Part shown: positions 16,953 through 24,671 of the stretch, one piece after another
Layout: each line of letters begins with the position of its first letter
Numbering within the stretch: the stretch's first letter is position 1
Source: CAZIAK01 sp964537035
GTDB taxonomy: Bacteria; Planctomycetota; B15-G4
Assembly: GCA_964537035.1 (NCBI GenBank)
Contig: CAZIAK010000002.1
Span: 124,001-188,000 of the forward strand
Length of the DNA: 64,000 nucleotides
Reading direction: 5' to 3'
Translations under genes and position numbers: made by a program
Notes under the pieces: generated by a model
Seen by the model: the letters and a program-made list of their open reading frames with translations, nothing else
Database searches by the model: none
What the model was told of the DNA's origin: nothing

Positions 16953-18377
16953 ATGGATCGCACCCGTCTCACACACGCTCAGGGAGGGGACCTGCCCCCC
17001 CTCCGGCCACGCCCCCTCTGGCCTGTGGCGGCGGTGGTGCTGGTGGGAGCCTGGGTCGCCATGGGCTGGATGGGTTCGGTGCGCAACCATCCCGTGGAGA
17101 TGGTCAGCCTCTATCTGGCGGCCTGCCTGGCCTGGGCCTGGGCGTGCAAGGGCGTCCTCGACCGGCGCGAGCAGCCGTCCACTCCCTGGATCCTCGTCGT
17201 CGCCCTGGGCTGTCGCCTCGCCGCCCTGCCCGGCGCAGCCACCGACGACATGGCCCGCTACCGCTGGGAAGGCCTGGTGCAGCTCGCAGGGCACGACCCG
17301 TACCGGCAGGCTCCAGACGACCCGGCATTGAGCGGCCTCGCCGCCGATTTCGCCGATCACGAGACCATCAATCACCCGGACTGGCCCGCCATCTACCCCC
17401 CGGGGATGCAGCTCTGGCAACGCACGGTGGCCTGGGTCTCGCCCACCCCCCTGGCCTTCAAGCTCTCGTTCCTCGGCGCCGAGGCCTTGCTCTTCGCTGC
17501 CCTGCTGGCCTGGCTGAAGCGCCGTGACCTCCCCGCCGAGCGGCTGCTGCTCTTCGCCTGGAGCCCCCTGCCCGTCTACGCCACCGCCCTCGAAGGCCAC
17601 CACGATGTGGTCGCCGCCACCGCCCTGGTGGCCTGTCTACTCGCCCTGGAATCCCGACGCCCCACCCTGGCCGGCCTCGCTTTCTGCGCCGCCCTGCTCA
17701 CCAAGGGCTTTGCCCTGGCCGCCCTGCCCGCCCTCGTGGTCAGAGGGCGCTCCCCCCTTGACCTAGCCGAGCCTCCGCGAGGGCAAGCCCGCTCTGGTCA
17801 GCCCGAGACTCCGCACGGCGCCGTCATCCCTCCCCGCAGCTGGCTGGCCGGACTGGGCCTGATCGCCCTGGTCTCCGCGCCGTTCCTGGCCCAGGGAGGC
17901 CCCCTGCCCTCCGTGCTGCGCTTCGGCTCGGACCTGCACTACAACGACTCCGTCCACGATCTGATCGCACGGATGGCGGGGAGCGGCGCCTCTCGTCCCC
18001 TGGCGGCCCTGGCCTGGCTCGCAGGGGCCGCCTGGGTCTTGCGCCGCACGCCCCCGGACACCGCCCGCCGCGTGGCCCTGCTCCTGGCGGGAATGCTGCT
18101 GGTGCTGCCCACCATGCATCCGTGGTATCTCATGACCCTGCTGCCCCTGCTCTGCCTGTTTCCCTGGTGGGGCTGGCTGGCCCTGGGCGCCTCCGTGTGC
18201 CTCACCTGGCTGCCCCATCTCGAGATTTCCGCAACAGGACAGTGGGTCGAGTGGCATGAACTCAAACTGCCCGAGTACGCACCGCTCTTTGCCTGGCTCG
18301 CCTGGCGCTTGTTCAAGACCCTGCGTCCCTCTCCCACCGCGCCCCCACAGAAGCCATCGATGACCCCGAACCCATGA
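16953..18377 (+). CDS. Polytopic GT-C-type glycosyltransferase
   Basis: Integral membrane protein (474 residues, about ten hydrophobic segments) of the dolichol-phosphate-sugar-dependent mannosyltransferase type. The first loop has DDMARYRWEGLVQLAGHDPYRQAP, where the acidic pair after helix 1-2 is the GT-C signature, and INHPDWPAIYPPGMQLW is a typical GT87 feature. It would transfer a sugar from a polyprenyl-phosphate donor on the outer face of the inner membrane. A TACCAT hexamer 9 bp before the ATG suggests a leaderless message. The stop overlaps the next ATG by 4 bp (ATGA). Confidence 0.8.
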   Translation: MDRTRLTHAQGGDLPPLRPRPLWPVAAVVLVGAWVAMGWMGSVRNHPVEMVSLYLAACLAWAWACKGVLDRREQPSTPWILVVALGCRLAALPGAATDDMARYRWEGLVQLAGHDPYRQAPDDPALSGLAADFADHETINHPDWPAIYPPGMQLWQRTVAWVSPTPLAFKLSFLGAEALLFAALLAWLKRRDLPAERLLLFAWSPLPVYATALEGHHDVVAATALVACLLALESRRPTLAGLAFCAALLTKGFALAALPALVVRGRSPLDLAEPPRGQARSGQPETPHGAVIPPRSWLAGLGLIALVSAPFLAQGGPLPSVLRFGSDLHYNDSVHDLIARMAGSGASRPLAALAWLAGAAWVLRRTPPDTARRVALLLAGMLLVLPTMHPWYLMTLLPLLCLFPWWGWLALGASVCLTWLPHLEISATGQWVEWHELKLPEYAPLFAWLAWRLFKTLRPSPTAPPQKPSMTPNP

Positions 18378-19909
18378 CCTCGCTCGTGCTGATCATCTAC
18401 TGGCTCGCCGTGGCCGGGCTGTTCGTCTACGGCATCCACTGTTACCTGCTGGCCGCGCTGTTCCTCCGCCACAAGCCCTCTCAGGCAGAGCGGTGCGAGG
18501 CCATCCGCGAGGCTCATGCCCAGGCCTGCACGGACGACGACCTGCCGGTGATCACCCTGCAGCTGCCCGTCTTCAACGAGCGCTTCGTGGTCGACCGGCT
18601 CATCGACGCGGCTCTGGCCCTCGACTGGCCAGCTCACAAGCTGCAGATTCAGGTGCTGGACGACTCCACCGACAACACCCCCTCGTTGGTGGCCGCCGCC
18701 CTCGCCCGCCACCGCGACTCGGGCGTCGAGCTGGCGCACCTGTGCCGCACGGATCGCAGTGGCTTCAAGGCGGGAGCCCTGGCGGCAGGTCTGGAGTCGG
18801 CCCGGGGCGACCTGGTGGCCATTCTCGACGCCGACTTCGTCCCCCACCCTGATTTCTTGCGGCGTTGCATCCCCTTCTTTGCCGACCCCAAGGTGGGTCT
18901 GGTGCAAGCACGCTGGGGACATCTCGACCGGGATCACTCGTGGCTCACGCGCCTGCAGGGGCTGGCCATCGACGGGCACTTCAGCGTCGAGCAGGCCGGG
19001 CGCTGCTGGTCGGGTCTGGCCCTGAACTTCAACGGCACCGCAGGCATCTGGCGCCGGGCAGCCATCGACGACGCGGGCGGCTGGCAGGGGGACACGCTCA
19101 CCGAAGACCTCGACCTCTCGTACCGGGCGCAGCTCGCCGACTGGAAGGTCGAGTTCTTGATCGATGTCGAGGTGCCGGCCGAGATTCCCGCGGACATCGA
19201 GGCCTTCAAGAGCCAGCAACGTCGCTGGGCCAAGGGCTCGATCCAGACCGCGGTGAAACTGCTGGGCCCGGTGTGGCGTTCGGCCTGGACACGGCACCGC
19301 AAGCTCGCCGCCACCCTGCACCTGACCCACTACCTGGTGCATCCGCTCATGCTCACCGTGGCCCTGGCGGCCCCCGCGGTGCTCACGCTCTGGCAGGTGC
19401 ATCTGGGCCCCCTGGCCTTCGCGATCATGGCCTCGTTGCTCATCCTGGGCGCGCTGGGCCCGACCACGCTTTACGTCGTGGCCCAACGCTCCCTGCGCAA
19501 CGACTGGCGACGACGGCTGATCGACATGCCCCTGCTCATGCTCGTGGGCTGCGGCATCGCGGTGTCGAACACCCGGGCCGTTCTATCCGGCCTGTTCGGC
19601 TCGCGGGGCACCTTCGTGCGCACGCCCAAGCGGCGGCTCACCGACGCCCCCGACAGCGGCGTGAGCTCAGGGTACCGCCTGCCGCTCGACCCGATCTTCC
19701 TCGTCGAAGGAGCCCTGGCCCTCTACACGACCTGGGGCCTGACGCTCTATCTGGAGCAGGGCAAGTGGTTCGTGGGACCGTTCCTGGCCCTGTACGCCGG
19801 AGGCTTCGCCGTGGTGGCGCTGTGCTCTGCACGAGAAGCCTTGATCCACATGGCGTCGTCAGCTCGACGCAATGAAACCCATCCCCAGGTGACATCATCG
19901 GAGCACTGA
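18374..19909 (+). CDS. Membrane glycosyltransferase family 2 (processive-type)
   Basis: GT2 enzyme of 511 residues. An N-terminal membrane helix (LVLIIYWLAVAGLFVYGIH) precedes the GT-A domain: ITLQLPVFNERFVVDRLIDA, VLDDSTDNT, AILDADFVP (the DxD site), TEDLDLSYR, and QQRRWAKG (the Q/RxxRW motif of processive synthases). Three or four more membrane helices follow. This layout matches cellulose-synthase-like and glucomannan-synthase-like enzymes. Together with the GT-C gene it overlaps and the polyprenyl-phosphate-type GT2 nearby, it suggests polysaccharide or glycolipid synthesis; the product is unknown. Confidence 0.87.
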   Translation: MTSLVLIIYWLAVAGLFVYGIHCYLLAALFLRHKPSQAERCEAIREAHAQACTDDDLPVITLQLPVFNERFVVDRLIDAALALDWPAHKLQIQVLDDSTDNTPSLVAAALARHRDSGVELAHLCRTDRSGFKAGALAAGLESARGDLVAILDADFVPHPDFLRRCIPFFADPKVGLVQARWGHLDRDHSWLTRLQGLAIDGHFSVEQAGRCWSGLALNFNGTAGIWRRAAIDDAGGWQGDTLTEDLDLSYRAQLADWKVEFLIDVEVPAEIPADIEAFKSQQRRWAKGSIQTAVKLLGPVWRSAWTRHRKLAATLHLTHYLVHPLMLTVALAAPAVLTLWQVHLGPLAFAIMASLLILGALGPTTLYVVAQRSLRNDWRRRLIDMPLLMLVGCGIAVSNTRAVLSGLFGSRGTFVRTPKRRLTDAPDSGVSSGYRLPLDPIFLVEGALALYTTWGLTLYLEQGKWFVGPFLALYAGGFAVVALCSAREALIHMASSARRNETHPQVTSSEH

Positions 19910-19932
19910 CCCCGCCGACCGAGGAGCACACC

Positions 19933-20790
19933 GTGACATCCACAACCAACAGGTCCCGCGCTGCCTCTCGTTTCTTCGGGCTCACGGCGGTCGCGGCCAC
20001 ATTGACCGCCCTGCTCCTGGCCTCCCCCGCACTGTGGGGACAGACACCTGCCGCCCTCCAAGACGCCGCACTGAACCAGCAACTCGCCGCGGCGGACCAG
20101 CTCCACACACCCTTCACCGCCCTGTTGCAACGGCACGTGAACCACGGCGTGGTGAACTACAAGGGCCTCTCGAAAGACGCGCCCGCGCTCGACGCCTACA
20201 TCGCGGCGCTGGGCAAGGCCAAGCCGGGCACAGGCGCGGAGGCCTTCGCCTACTGGATCAACGCCTACAACGCCTTCACCCTGCGCTTGATCCTCGATCA
20301 CTTCCCGAAGATCGAGTCGATCAAGGACATCTCCAGTGGCGATCGCTGGAACGCCAAGCGCTGGTTCGCCGACGGACGCAAGCTGAGCCTCGATGCCATC
20401 GAGCACGAGATCTTGCGGCCCATGGGCGACCCGCGCATTCACTTCGCCATCAACTGCGCCAGCTTCTCCTGCCCCGACCTGCGCGACGAAGCCTACCTGC
20501 CCTCGCGACTCGACGCCCAGCTCGACGACGCGACGAAGCGCTTCCTGGCCAACACGGCCAAGGGCGCCAAGGTGGCCACCGAGTCAGGCTTCTTCGGCGG
20601 CAAGGACCACAACCTCTACGTGTCGTCGATCTTCGACTGGTTCGAAGAGGATTTCGATCGCTGGACCGGGGGCGTGGTGGCCTTCGTGCAGCGCCACGGG
20701 CCCGACAACGTGGTGGCCTTCATCAAAGCCCACCGCAAGGACCTCGATGTCGAGACTTTCGACTATGACTGGTCTCTCAACGGCGGCTGA
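19933..20790 (+). CDS. Exported DUF547 protein
   Basis: Secreted or periplasmic protein of 285 residues with signal peptide (ALLLASPALWGQT). The DUF547 domain is clear: HGVVNYKGLSKD, AYWINAYNAFTLRLILDHFP, DAIEHEILRP, FAINCASFSCPDLR, and YVSSIFDWFEEDF. Its biochemical function is not established, though the fold has been compared to transglutaminase-like proteins. Start GTG at 19933 with GAGGAG 6 nt upstream. Its 3' end overlaps the convergent glycosyltransferase gene by 28 bp. Confidence 0.87.
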   Translation: MTSTTNRSRAASRFFGLTAVAATLTALLLASPALWGQTPAALQDAALNQQLAAADQLHTPFTALLQRHVNHGVVNYKGLSKDAPALDAYIAALGKAKPGTGAEAFAYWINAYNAFTLRLILDHFPKIESIKDISSGDRWNAKRWFADGRKLSLDAIEHEILRPMGDPRIHFAINCASFSCPDLRDEAYLPSRLDAQLDDATKRFLANTAKGAKVATESGFFGGKDHNLYVSSIFDWFEEDFDRWTGGVVAFVQRHGPDNVVAFIKAHRKDLDVETFDYDWSLNGG

Positions 20791-21530
20791 GCCGGGCCCC
20801 GCCTGCGCAGCCGGGCGATGGTCCACAAGATCTTCACCCCCGCGTTGAGGGTGCCCTTCACGGTGCCGGCGATCTTCGAGTGCCCCACGCGACGGCGATA
20901 GGACACGGGGACTTCGGTCACCGCCAAGCCCTCTTGCAGCGCCCGCACCTGCATCTCTACCGTCCAGCCCCAGTTCTGGTCGACCATGGCGATGGCAGCC
21001 AGCCCACGACCGGTGATGGCCCGAAAGGGGCCCAGGTCTGTGTAGGCGTGACCGAAGGCGAGGCGAATCAAGAACGTGGCCAGGGCATTGCCGAAGCGCT
21101 GTTGGGGCAGCATGGAGCCGGGCTCGGACTCACCCAGCGCACGGGAGCCGATGACCAGTTCGGCCCGACCCTGGGCGATGGGCGCCAGCAGTGACGGCAG
21201 CTCTTCGGGATGGTCGCTGAAGTCGGCATCGAGAAAGACCACCACGTCGTCCGGCTCCAGGGAGCCCAGCGCGGCGAGGCCAGCCAGGCAAGCTGAGCCG
21301 TAACCGCGGCGCGGTGCGTCGACCACCGTGGCCCCGGCGGCCCGAGCCACGGCGGCGGTACCATCTCGCGAGCCGTTGTCCGCCACCACGACCCGCTCCA
21401 GCAGAGCCCAGGGCAAGGCGGCCAGGACCAGGCCCACCGAGGCCTCTTCATCCAGGGCAGGGATGACCACGAACACCCGAGCCTGCGTGGCTGGCTGCTG
21501 GGGAGCATGGTCAGGCTGGGGCATGTTCAT
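20763..21530 (-). CDS. Glycosyltransferase family 2 (polyprenyl-phosphate sugar transferase-like)
   Basis: Soluble GT2 enzyme of about 255 residues. Motifs are VFVVIPALDEEASVG, VVVADNGSRDGTAA, GYGSACLAGLAAL, VVFLDADFSDHPEEL (DxD), and LGPFRAITGRGL, ending in EVPVSYRRRVGHSKIAGTVKG. These match DPM1/DolP-type enzymes that load a sugar from NDP-sugar onto polyprenyl phosphate, which would feed the GT-C enzyme at 16953. I start at ATG 21530 (21524 possible); the frame upstream has no homology. It overlaps the DUF547 gene tail by 28 bp. Confidence 0.86.
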   Translation of the reverse strand: MNMPQPDHAPQQPATQARVFVVIPALDEEASVGLVLAALPWALLERVVVADNGSRDGTAAVARAAGATVVDAPRRGYGSACLAGLAALGSLEPDDVVVFLDADFSDHPEELPSLLAPIAQGRAELVIGSRALGESEPGSMLPQQRFGNALATFLIRLAFGHAYTDLGPFRAITGRGLAAIAMVDQNWGWTVEMQVRALQEGLAVTEVPVSYRRRVGHSKIAGTVKGTLNAGVKILWTIARLRRRGPAQPPLRDQS

Positions 21531-21700
21531 CCTCGGCAGCGGTCCTCTGCGGATGGCGAGCAGGCCAAGAACCAACGGGTGCCCGGAAGACGCTGGGAGG
21601 AGTGTGGCGTCCGTGCCCACATGTGTTCAACGGCGCTGTTTGATCGCACACTCTGCGCTGACGATGATGCCCCCTCCCCGTCTCCCACAAGGCAGCTGCC

Positions 21701-22324
21701 GTGGACATCCTCTCTGATCATGGTCTGTGGCTGCGCTCGATCCACGTCGTGTCTGGCGTGGGCTGGGTCGGCCTGCTCTGGTTTCTGGACGCCTGCCTGG
21801 CTCCCAGCGCGAAACAGCTCGATGGTGAGATGAGCCGCGCGCTCTGGCAGACCCTCCTGCCCCGAGCGCTCTGGTGGCTGCGCTGGGGCGCGGCCAGCAC
21901 CTGGATCACCGGCATGGGCTACGCTTCGTTTCTTGGCGCCCAATCAGAGCAAGGCCTGCTGGGCTGGTTTCACGGCCCCTTGCGTGGCAAGTGGATTGGC
22001 ATGGGCTTCCTGCTCGCCACGGCCATGGTCTTCCACATCTGGTTCGTCGCCTGGCCTGCGCAAGCACGACACATCGCCGCTGCCCGACGAGGCGACGCCG
22101 CCCCCGGGGCCGGCGACTGGACCGTGCGCCGCGCCATCTCACCACGCTTCGCCATCTACCTGTCCATCCCCCTGCTGATCACCATGCAGGCAGGCAAGCA
22201 CGGCGGAGAGCTCACCGGCATCCTGCCCACGAACTTCCTCGCCGCCGCAGCCGTCGTGCTCTTCGGCGGAGGCGCGGTCGCCGCCCTGCTCAGTCACATC
22301 GTCGCACCAAGAGTAGGACGCTAG
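21701..22324 (+). CDS. PuuD-like/urate-oxidase N-terminal-type membrane protein
   Basis: Membrane protein of 207 residues resembling the multi-helix N-terminal domain of the urate oxidase PuuD (COG3748). It has the first-helix motif RSIHVVSGVGWVGLLWFLDA, then a long helix, WIGMGFLLATAMVFHIWFV, and a C-terminal pair (ISPRFAIYLSIPLLITMQ and FLAAAAVVLFGGGAVAALL). The soluble cytochrome c part of PuuD is missing, so urate oxidation is not implied. Conserved His in helix 1 and FHIW might bind heme. The start is a GTG at 21701. A dispersed structured element follows the gene. Confidence 0.65.
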   Translation: MDILSDHGLWLRSIHVVSGVGWVGLLWFLDACLAPSAKQLDGEMSRALWQTLLPRALWWLRWGAASTWITGMGYASFLGAQSEQGLLGWFHGPLRGKWIGMGFLLATAMVFHIWFVAWPAQARHIAAARRGDAAPGAGDWTVRRAISPRFAIYLSIPLLITMQAGKHGGELTGILPTNFLAAAAVVLFGGGAVAALLSHIVAPRVGR

Positions 22325-22392
22325 TCAGAGCCACAGGTCCGCAGCTCGGCGTGGCGCAGAGCGTTGGCCTCCACAACAACAACCATCTCGCA

Positions 22393-22553
22393 GACAACAG
22401 TCGCCGGGTCTTCCACCGGGGAGGTGTGACCAGTTTCTCGCCAGGGGGGTCTGCAGCGAGTGTGGAGGCCCAGCCGACCCTGTCTGAGCGAAACGGCCCC
22501 CCTGGCGAGAAACTGGCCAGACCGGCACCTCGCCAACAGAGCGACCTGTCGTC
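22393..22553 (+). repeat. Dispersed structured repeat, copy 2
   Basis: This has the same design as the copies near 4.3 and 29.2 kb. The outer stem GACAACAG-TCGC (22393-22404) pairs with 22541-22553, with the bulge in the same place. The main stem is a perfect 20 bp, 22430-22449 with 22497-22516, flanked by a 6-bp GAGGTG/CACCTC stem (22421-22426). The 47-nt loop (22450-22496) differs from copy 1 only at two positions. Stem bases differ from the other copies with compensation, for example CGCC/GGCG here and CACC/GGTG there. It lies between convergent genes and reaches the stop codon of the cupredoxin gene. Confidence 0.9.
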
Positions 22554-23463
22554 AGAACGAAAGCTCGCCCAGGTCAGCGGTCTGTTTGGCCTCCACCGTC
22601 ACGGGCACCTCGGTGACGCCGAGAGTCTCGTGCCACAGGCTCACCACGTAGTCACCCGGCGGGACGCTGCCCAGGGTGAACGAGCCGTCGCTGGCGCTCA
22701 CGTCAAAGCAGGGGTGGTCGACCACGCCGATGTAGCACTTCATCCAGGCGTGCACGTCACAGTTCACGGTGACCATGGTCTCGGCCCGTTTGAGCTTCAT
22801 CTCGACGACCTGCCCCTGAAACGGCATGGCCAGGTTCTTGTCGCCGTTCTTCTGGCCCACCGAATGGACGTTGTGCAGGACCGGGTCACTGTTGATCACC
22901 CGCAGGGCCTCGCCCTTGCGCAAACCCACCACGTGGGGCGTGTAGGCGCAGCCCACCTGATCGAGGTCGACGGAACCGCTGGCTCTCTCGAAGCGCCAAT
23001 CGTCCAGGCCCTCAGAGACCCAGACGAAGACGTTGCCCAGACGCCCATCGCTGACCATCAGGCTCTCGTCGAGAAGGCCCTCTCCCTCTTGGGACAGTCC
23101 CATGCAGAAGGCGTCGCCGAACACGGACAGGGGCTCAGGGGCAGTCGCCGCGCCCTTGAACACCACCCGTCCCGTGACGGAGCCGGTCTCTGCCAGGACA
23201 ACGTCTTGGCGACCGGCGACTGCAGCGCCAGCCTGCTCGGCCGCGGCCTTGTCGCTGCCGAGCGCGGGGTCGGCTGTTTCACCCACCGCCGTTGCTGGCG
23301 TGTTGTCCGCGGGAGGGCCGGCGCCGTCGACAGCCCCACCGTCATCGCCGCAGGCCACCATGGCCAGCGCCAAGGTCGCCCAGGCAAGCGACCGCAGCCC
23401 TCGACAGAAGCGTGGGTGCTGCACTGCGAGCAGCTTCTCTATACTGCGACCCATGGCATTCAT
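22552..23463 (-). CDS. Cupredoxin-like lipoprotein with carboxypeptidase-regulatory domain
   Basis: Exported lipoprotein of about 300 residues. The signal and lipobox are LALAMVACGDD, followed by an Ala/Asp-rich linker. The domain VTGRVVFKGAAT begins a plastocyanin-like fold: LRVINSDPVLHNVHS supplies a His ligand, and TVNCDVHAWMKCYIGV supplies Cys, His and Met, the set of a type 1 copper site. The tail FDVSASDGSFTLGSVPPGDY is a carboxypeptidase-regulatory-like beta-sandwich. Periplasmic electron transfer is likely. The start is uncertain: ATG 23463 and 23454 overlap the ATG of the divergent gene at 23453. GTG 23424 would give a shorter classical lipoprotein signal and remove the overlap. Confidence 0.82.
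   Translation of the reverse strand: MNAMGRSIEKLLAVQHPRFCRGLRSLAWATLALAMVACGDDGGAVDGAGPPADNTPATAVGETADPALGSDKAAAEQAGAAVAGRQDVVLAETGSVTGRVVFKGAATAPEPLSVFGDAFCMGLSQEGEGLLDESLMVSDGRLGNVFVWVSEGLDDWRFERASGSVDLDQVGCAYTPHVVGLRKGEALRVINSDPVLHNVHSVGQKNGDKNLAMPFQGQVVEMKLKRAETMVTVNCDVHAWMKCYIGVVDHPCFDVSASDGSFTLGSVPPGDYVVSLWHETLGVTEVPVTVEAKQTADLGELSF
23440..23445 (+). promoter_or_regulatory. Probable -10 box for a leaderless transcript
   Basis: TATACT ends 7 nt before the ATG at 23453, so transcription would begin at or next to the start codon. No Shine-Dalgarno site is present. The -35 region is weak. Confidence 0.45.
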
Positions 23464-24061
23464 CCAAACGACTCCAGCTGGTCAGGCCGAGGGGCGCCTC
23501 GGCAAGATCTACAAGGCGGCCATCGACAGAGCGGGGCGAGTCTACAACATCGTCCGCTTGCAGAGCCCCAACCCGCCCGTGCTCGCCGCCTCCATGCAGC
23601 TGTACCAGGCGGTCATGATGGGCCCGTCCCCGCTGACCCGGGTGGAGCGAGAGAGCATCGCCGTGACGGTTTCTCGGGCCAACGACTGCTTTTACTGAGT
23701 CAAGGCTCACGAAGCTGACCTCCGTGTCGAGGTCGAGAAGCAGTTGTCAGAGGCCGCCAGTTCGCCGACCGATGAGCAGGCAGAAGACATGGCCAAACAA
23801 GCCGCGACCTTTGCCGCCGACATGGCCGGACAGGGCAGCGAGGCCGTGGCCGACCCCGGGTTGCGCGTGCTGCTGCGCTACGCCGAGCGGCTGGCTCTCG
23901 AGCCCGCGAGCTGCAACGAGAGTCACGTGCAAGAGCTTCGGGACCACGGCTACAGCGACCCGGCCATCCACGACGCCGCCCAGGTCATCGCCTACTTCAG
24001 CTACATCAACCGACTCGCAGATGGGCTGGGCGTCGATCTCGAACCCGAGATGCACGACTGA
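23453..24061 (+). CDS. AhpD-like peroxidase-related selenoprotein (in-frame UGA = selenocysteine)
   Basis: One reading frame from ATG 23453 to TGA 24059-24061, 202 residues, interrupted by an in-frame TGA at 23696-23698. Before it the protein reads FIQTTPAGQAEGRLGKIY, GPSPLTRVERESIAVTVS and RANDCFY; after it, VKAHEADLRVEVEK and on to DAAQVIAYFSYINRLADGLG. This is the peroxidase-related branch of the AhpD/carboxymuconolactone decarboxylase superfamily, whose active site is CxxCxxxH. The TGA falls exactly on the second Cys, giving C-F-Y-U-V-K-A-H. A SECIS-like hairpin follows at once. I therefore read it as a full selenoprotein that reduces peroxides. Conventional annotation would split it into an 81-residue and a 105-residue fragment. 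It overlaps the divergent cupredoxin start; miaE converges 4 bp later. Confidence 0.87.
23714..23741 (+). promoter_or_regulatory. SECIS-like hairpin for selenocysteine insertion
   Basis: GACCTC (23717-23722) pairs with GAGGTC (23729-23734) around a 6-nt loop, CGTGTC. A lower stem, GCT with AGC (23714-23716/23739-23741), is separated by a GAGA bulge. The loop begins 24 nt after the UGA and has G at its second position. Both agree with the known bacterial SECIS pattern: loop 16-37 nt from UGA, and a G in the first two loop bases. It lies inside the coding sequence, as bacterial SECIS elements do. Confidence 0.72.
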
Positions 24062-24065
24062 GCGC

Positions 24066-24671
24066 TCAGCTCGGCGGCCCCGAGTGCACCCGGTAGTCGA
24101 AGGGCAGGCCGTCGATGAGCACCCCTTCGAAATCTGCCAGCTCGGCGAAGCGTTTGCTCACCACGGCGGCGTCGTACACCTCGAGGGCCATGTCCACGAA
24201 GAGATCACCGTGCCGTTGTTCAGACTCGGCCAGGGCTGCGTAGAACCCTGACAGCTCCGCCAGGGCCGGACACTGGCTCAGCTGCTCGAAGCGCTCGAAG
24301 CTGCGTTTTTCGATCAAGGCCGAGATCAACAGGGCGTCGAGATGCCCCCTGCCCCTGGCCTTGCTACCTTCGGCGAACCGGAGCAAGCCCGCGGCGTAGG
24401 GGTTGTCCCGATCGCGGCCCAGGGTCTCTCCTCGTTGGTCGAGCAGCCGCAACACCTGCTGCAGGTGGTCGATCTCCTCTCGAATCAACGGAGCCAGGCG
24501 CAAGGCGAAACCCGGCCGATCGGGATTGCGCTTGAGCAGGGTCATGGCCGAGGCCGCGGCCTTCAGCTCACACTGGGCATGATCGCTGAGCAGAGCCACG
24601 GGACGCCTGGCCACAGCGGCGGCCCAACCAGGGTCTGTCTCGCCTCGCAGAGTCCACGGCGCCGTCGTCAC
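24066..24671 (-). CDS. miaE: tRNA-(ms2io6A)-hydroxylase MiaE
   Basis: Non-haem diiron monooxygenase of 201 residues that hydroxylates ms2i6A at position 37 of tRNA. The start LLSDHAQCELKAAASAMTLL carries the first Glu ligand, EEIDHLQQVL the first ExxH, and ESEQRHGDLF the second ExxH. HLDALLISALIEKRSFERF and SGFYAALAESE are MiaE-typical. The start is the GTG at 24671, which overlaps the Rieske gene's TGA (GTGA); frame upstream of it is unrelated. Co-transcription with a Rieske protein suggests an electron donor, which is inference. miaB and miaA are not in the window. Confidence 0.9.
   Translation of the reverse strand: MTTAPWTLRGETDPGWAAAVARRPVALLSDHAQCELKAAASAMTLLKRNPDRPGFALRLAPLIREEIDHLQQVLRLLDQRGETLGRDRDNPYAAGLLRFAEGSKARGRGHLDALLISALIEKRSFERFEQLSQCPALAELSGFYAALAESEQRHGDLFVDMALEVYDAAVVSKRFAELADFEGVLIDGLPFDYRVHSGPPS

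Noticed and set aside
17939..19486. 515-codon minus-strand open frame
   Set aside because: It is antisense to two glycosyltransferase genes with intact motifs and contains no domain of its own.
21701..22324. Full urate oxidase PuuD
   Set aside because: Only the membrane part is present; the soluble cytochrome c region of PuuD is missing, so I describe it only as PuuD-like.
23696..23698. Nonsense mutation or pseudogene at the TGA
   Set aside because: The frame is unchanged on both sides, the TGA falls exactly on a catalytic Cys position, and a SECIS-like hairpin follows. Decay would not choose that codon.
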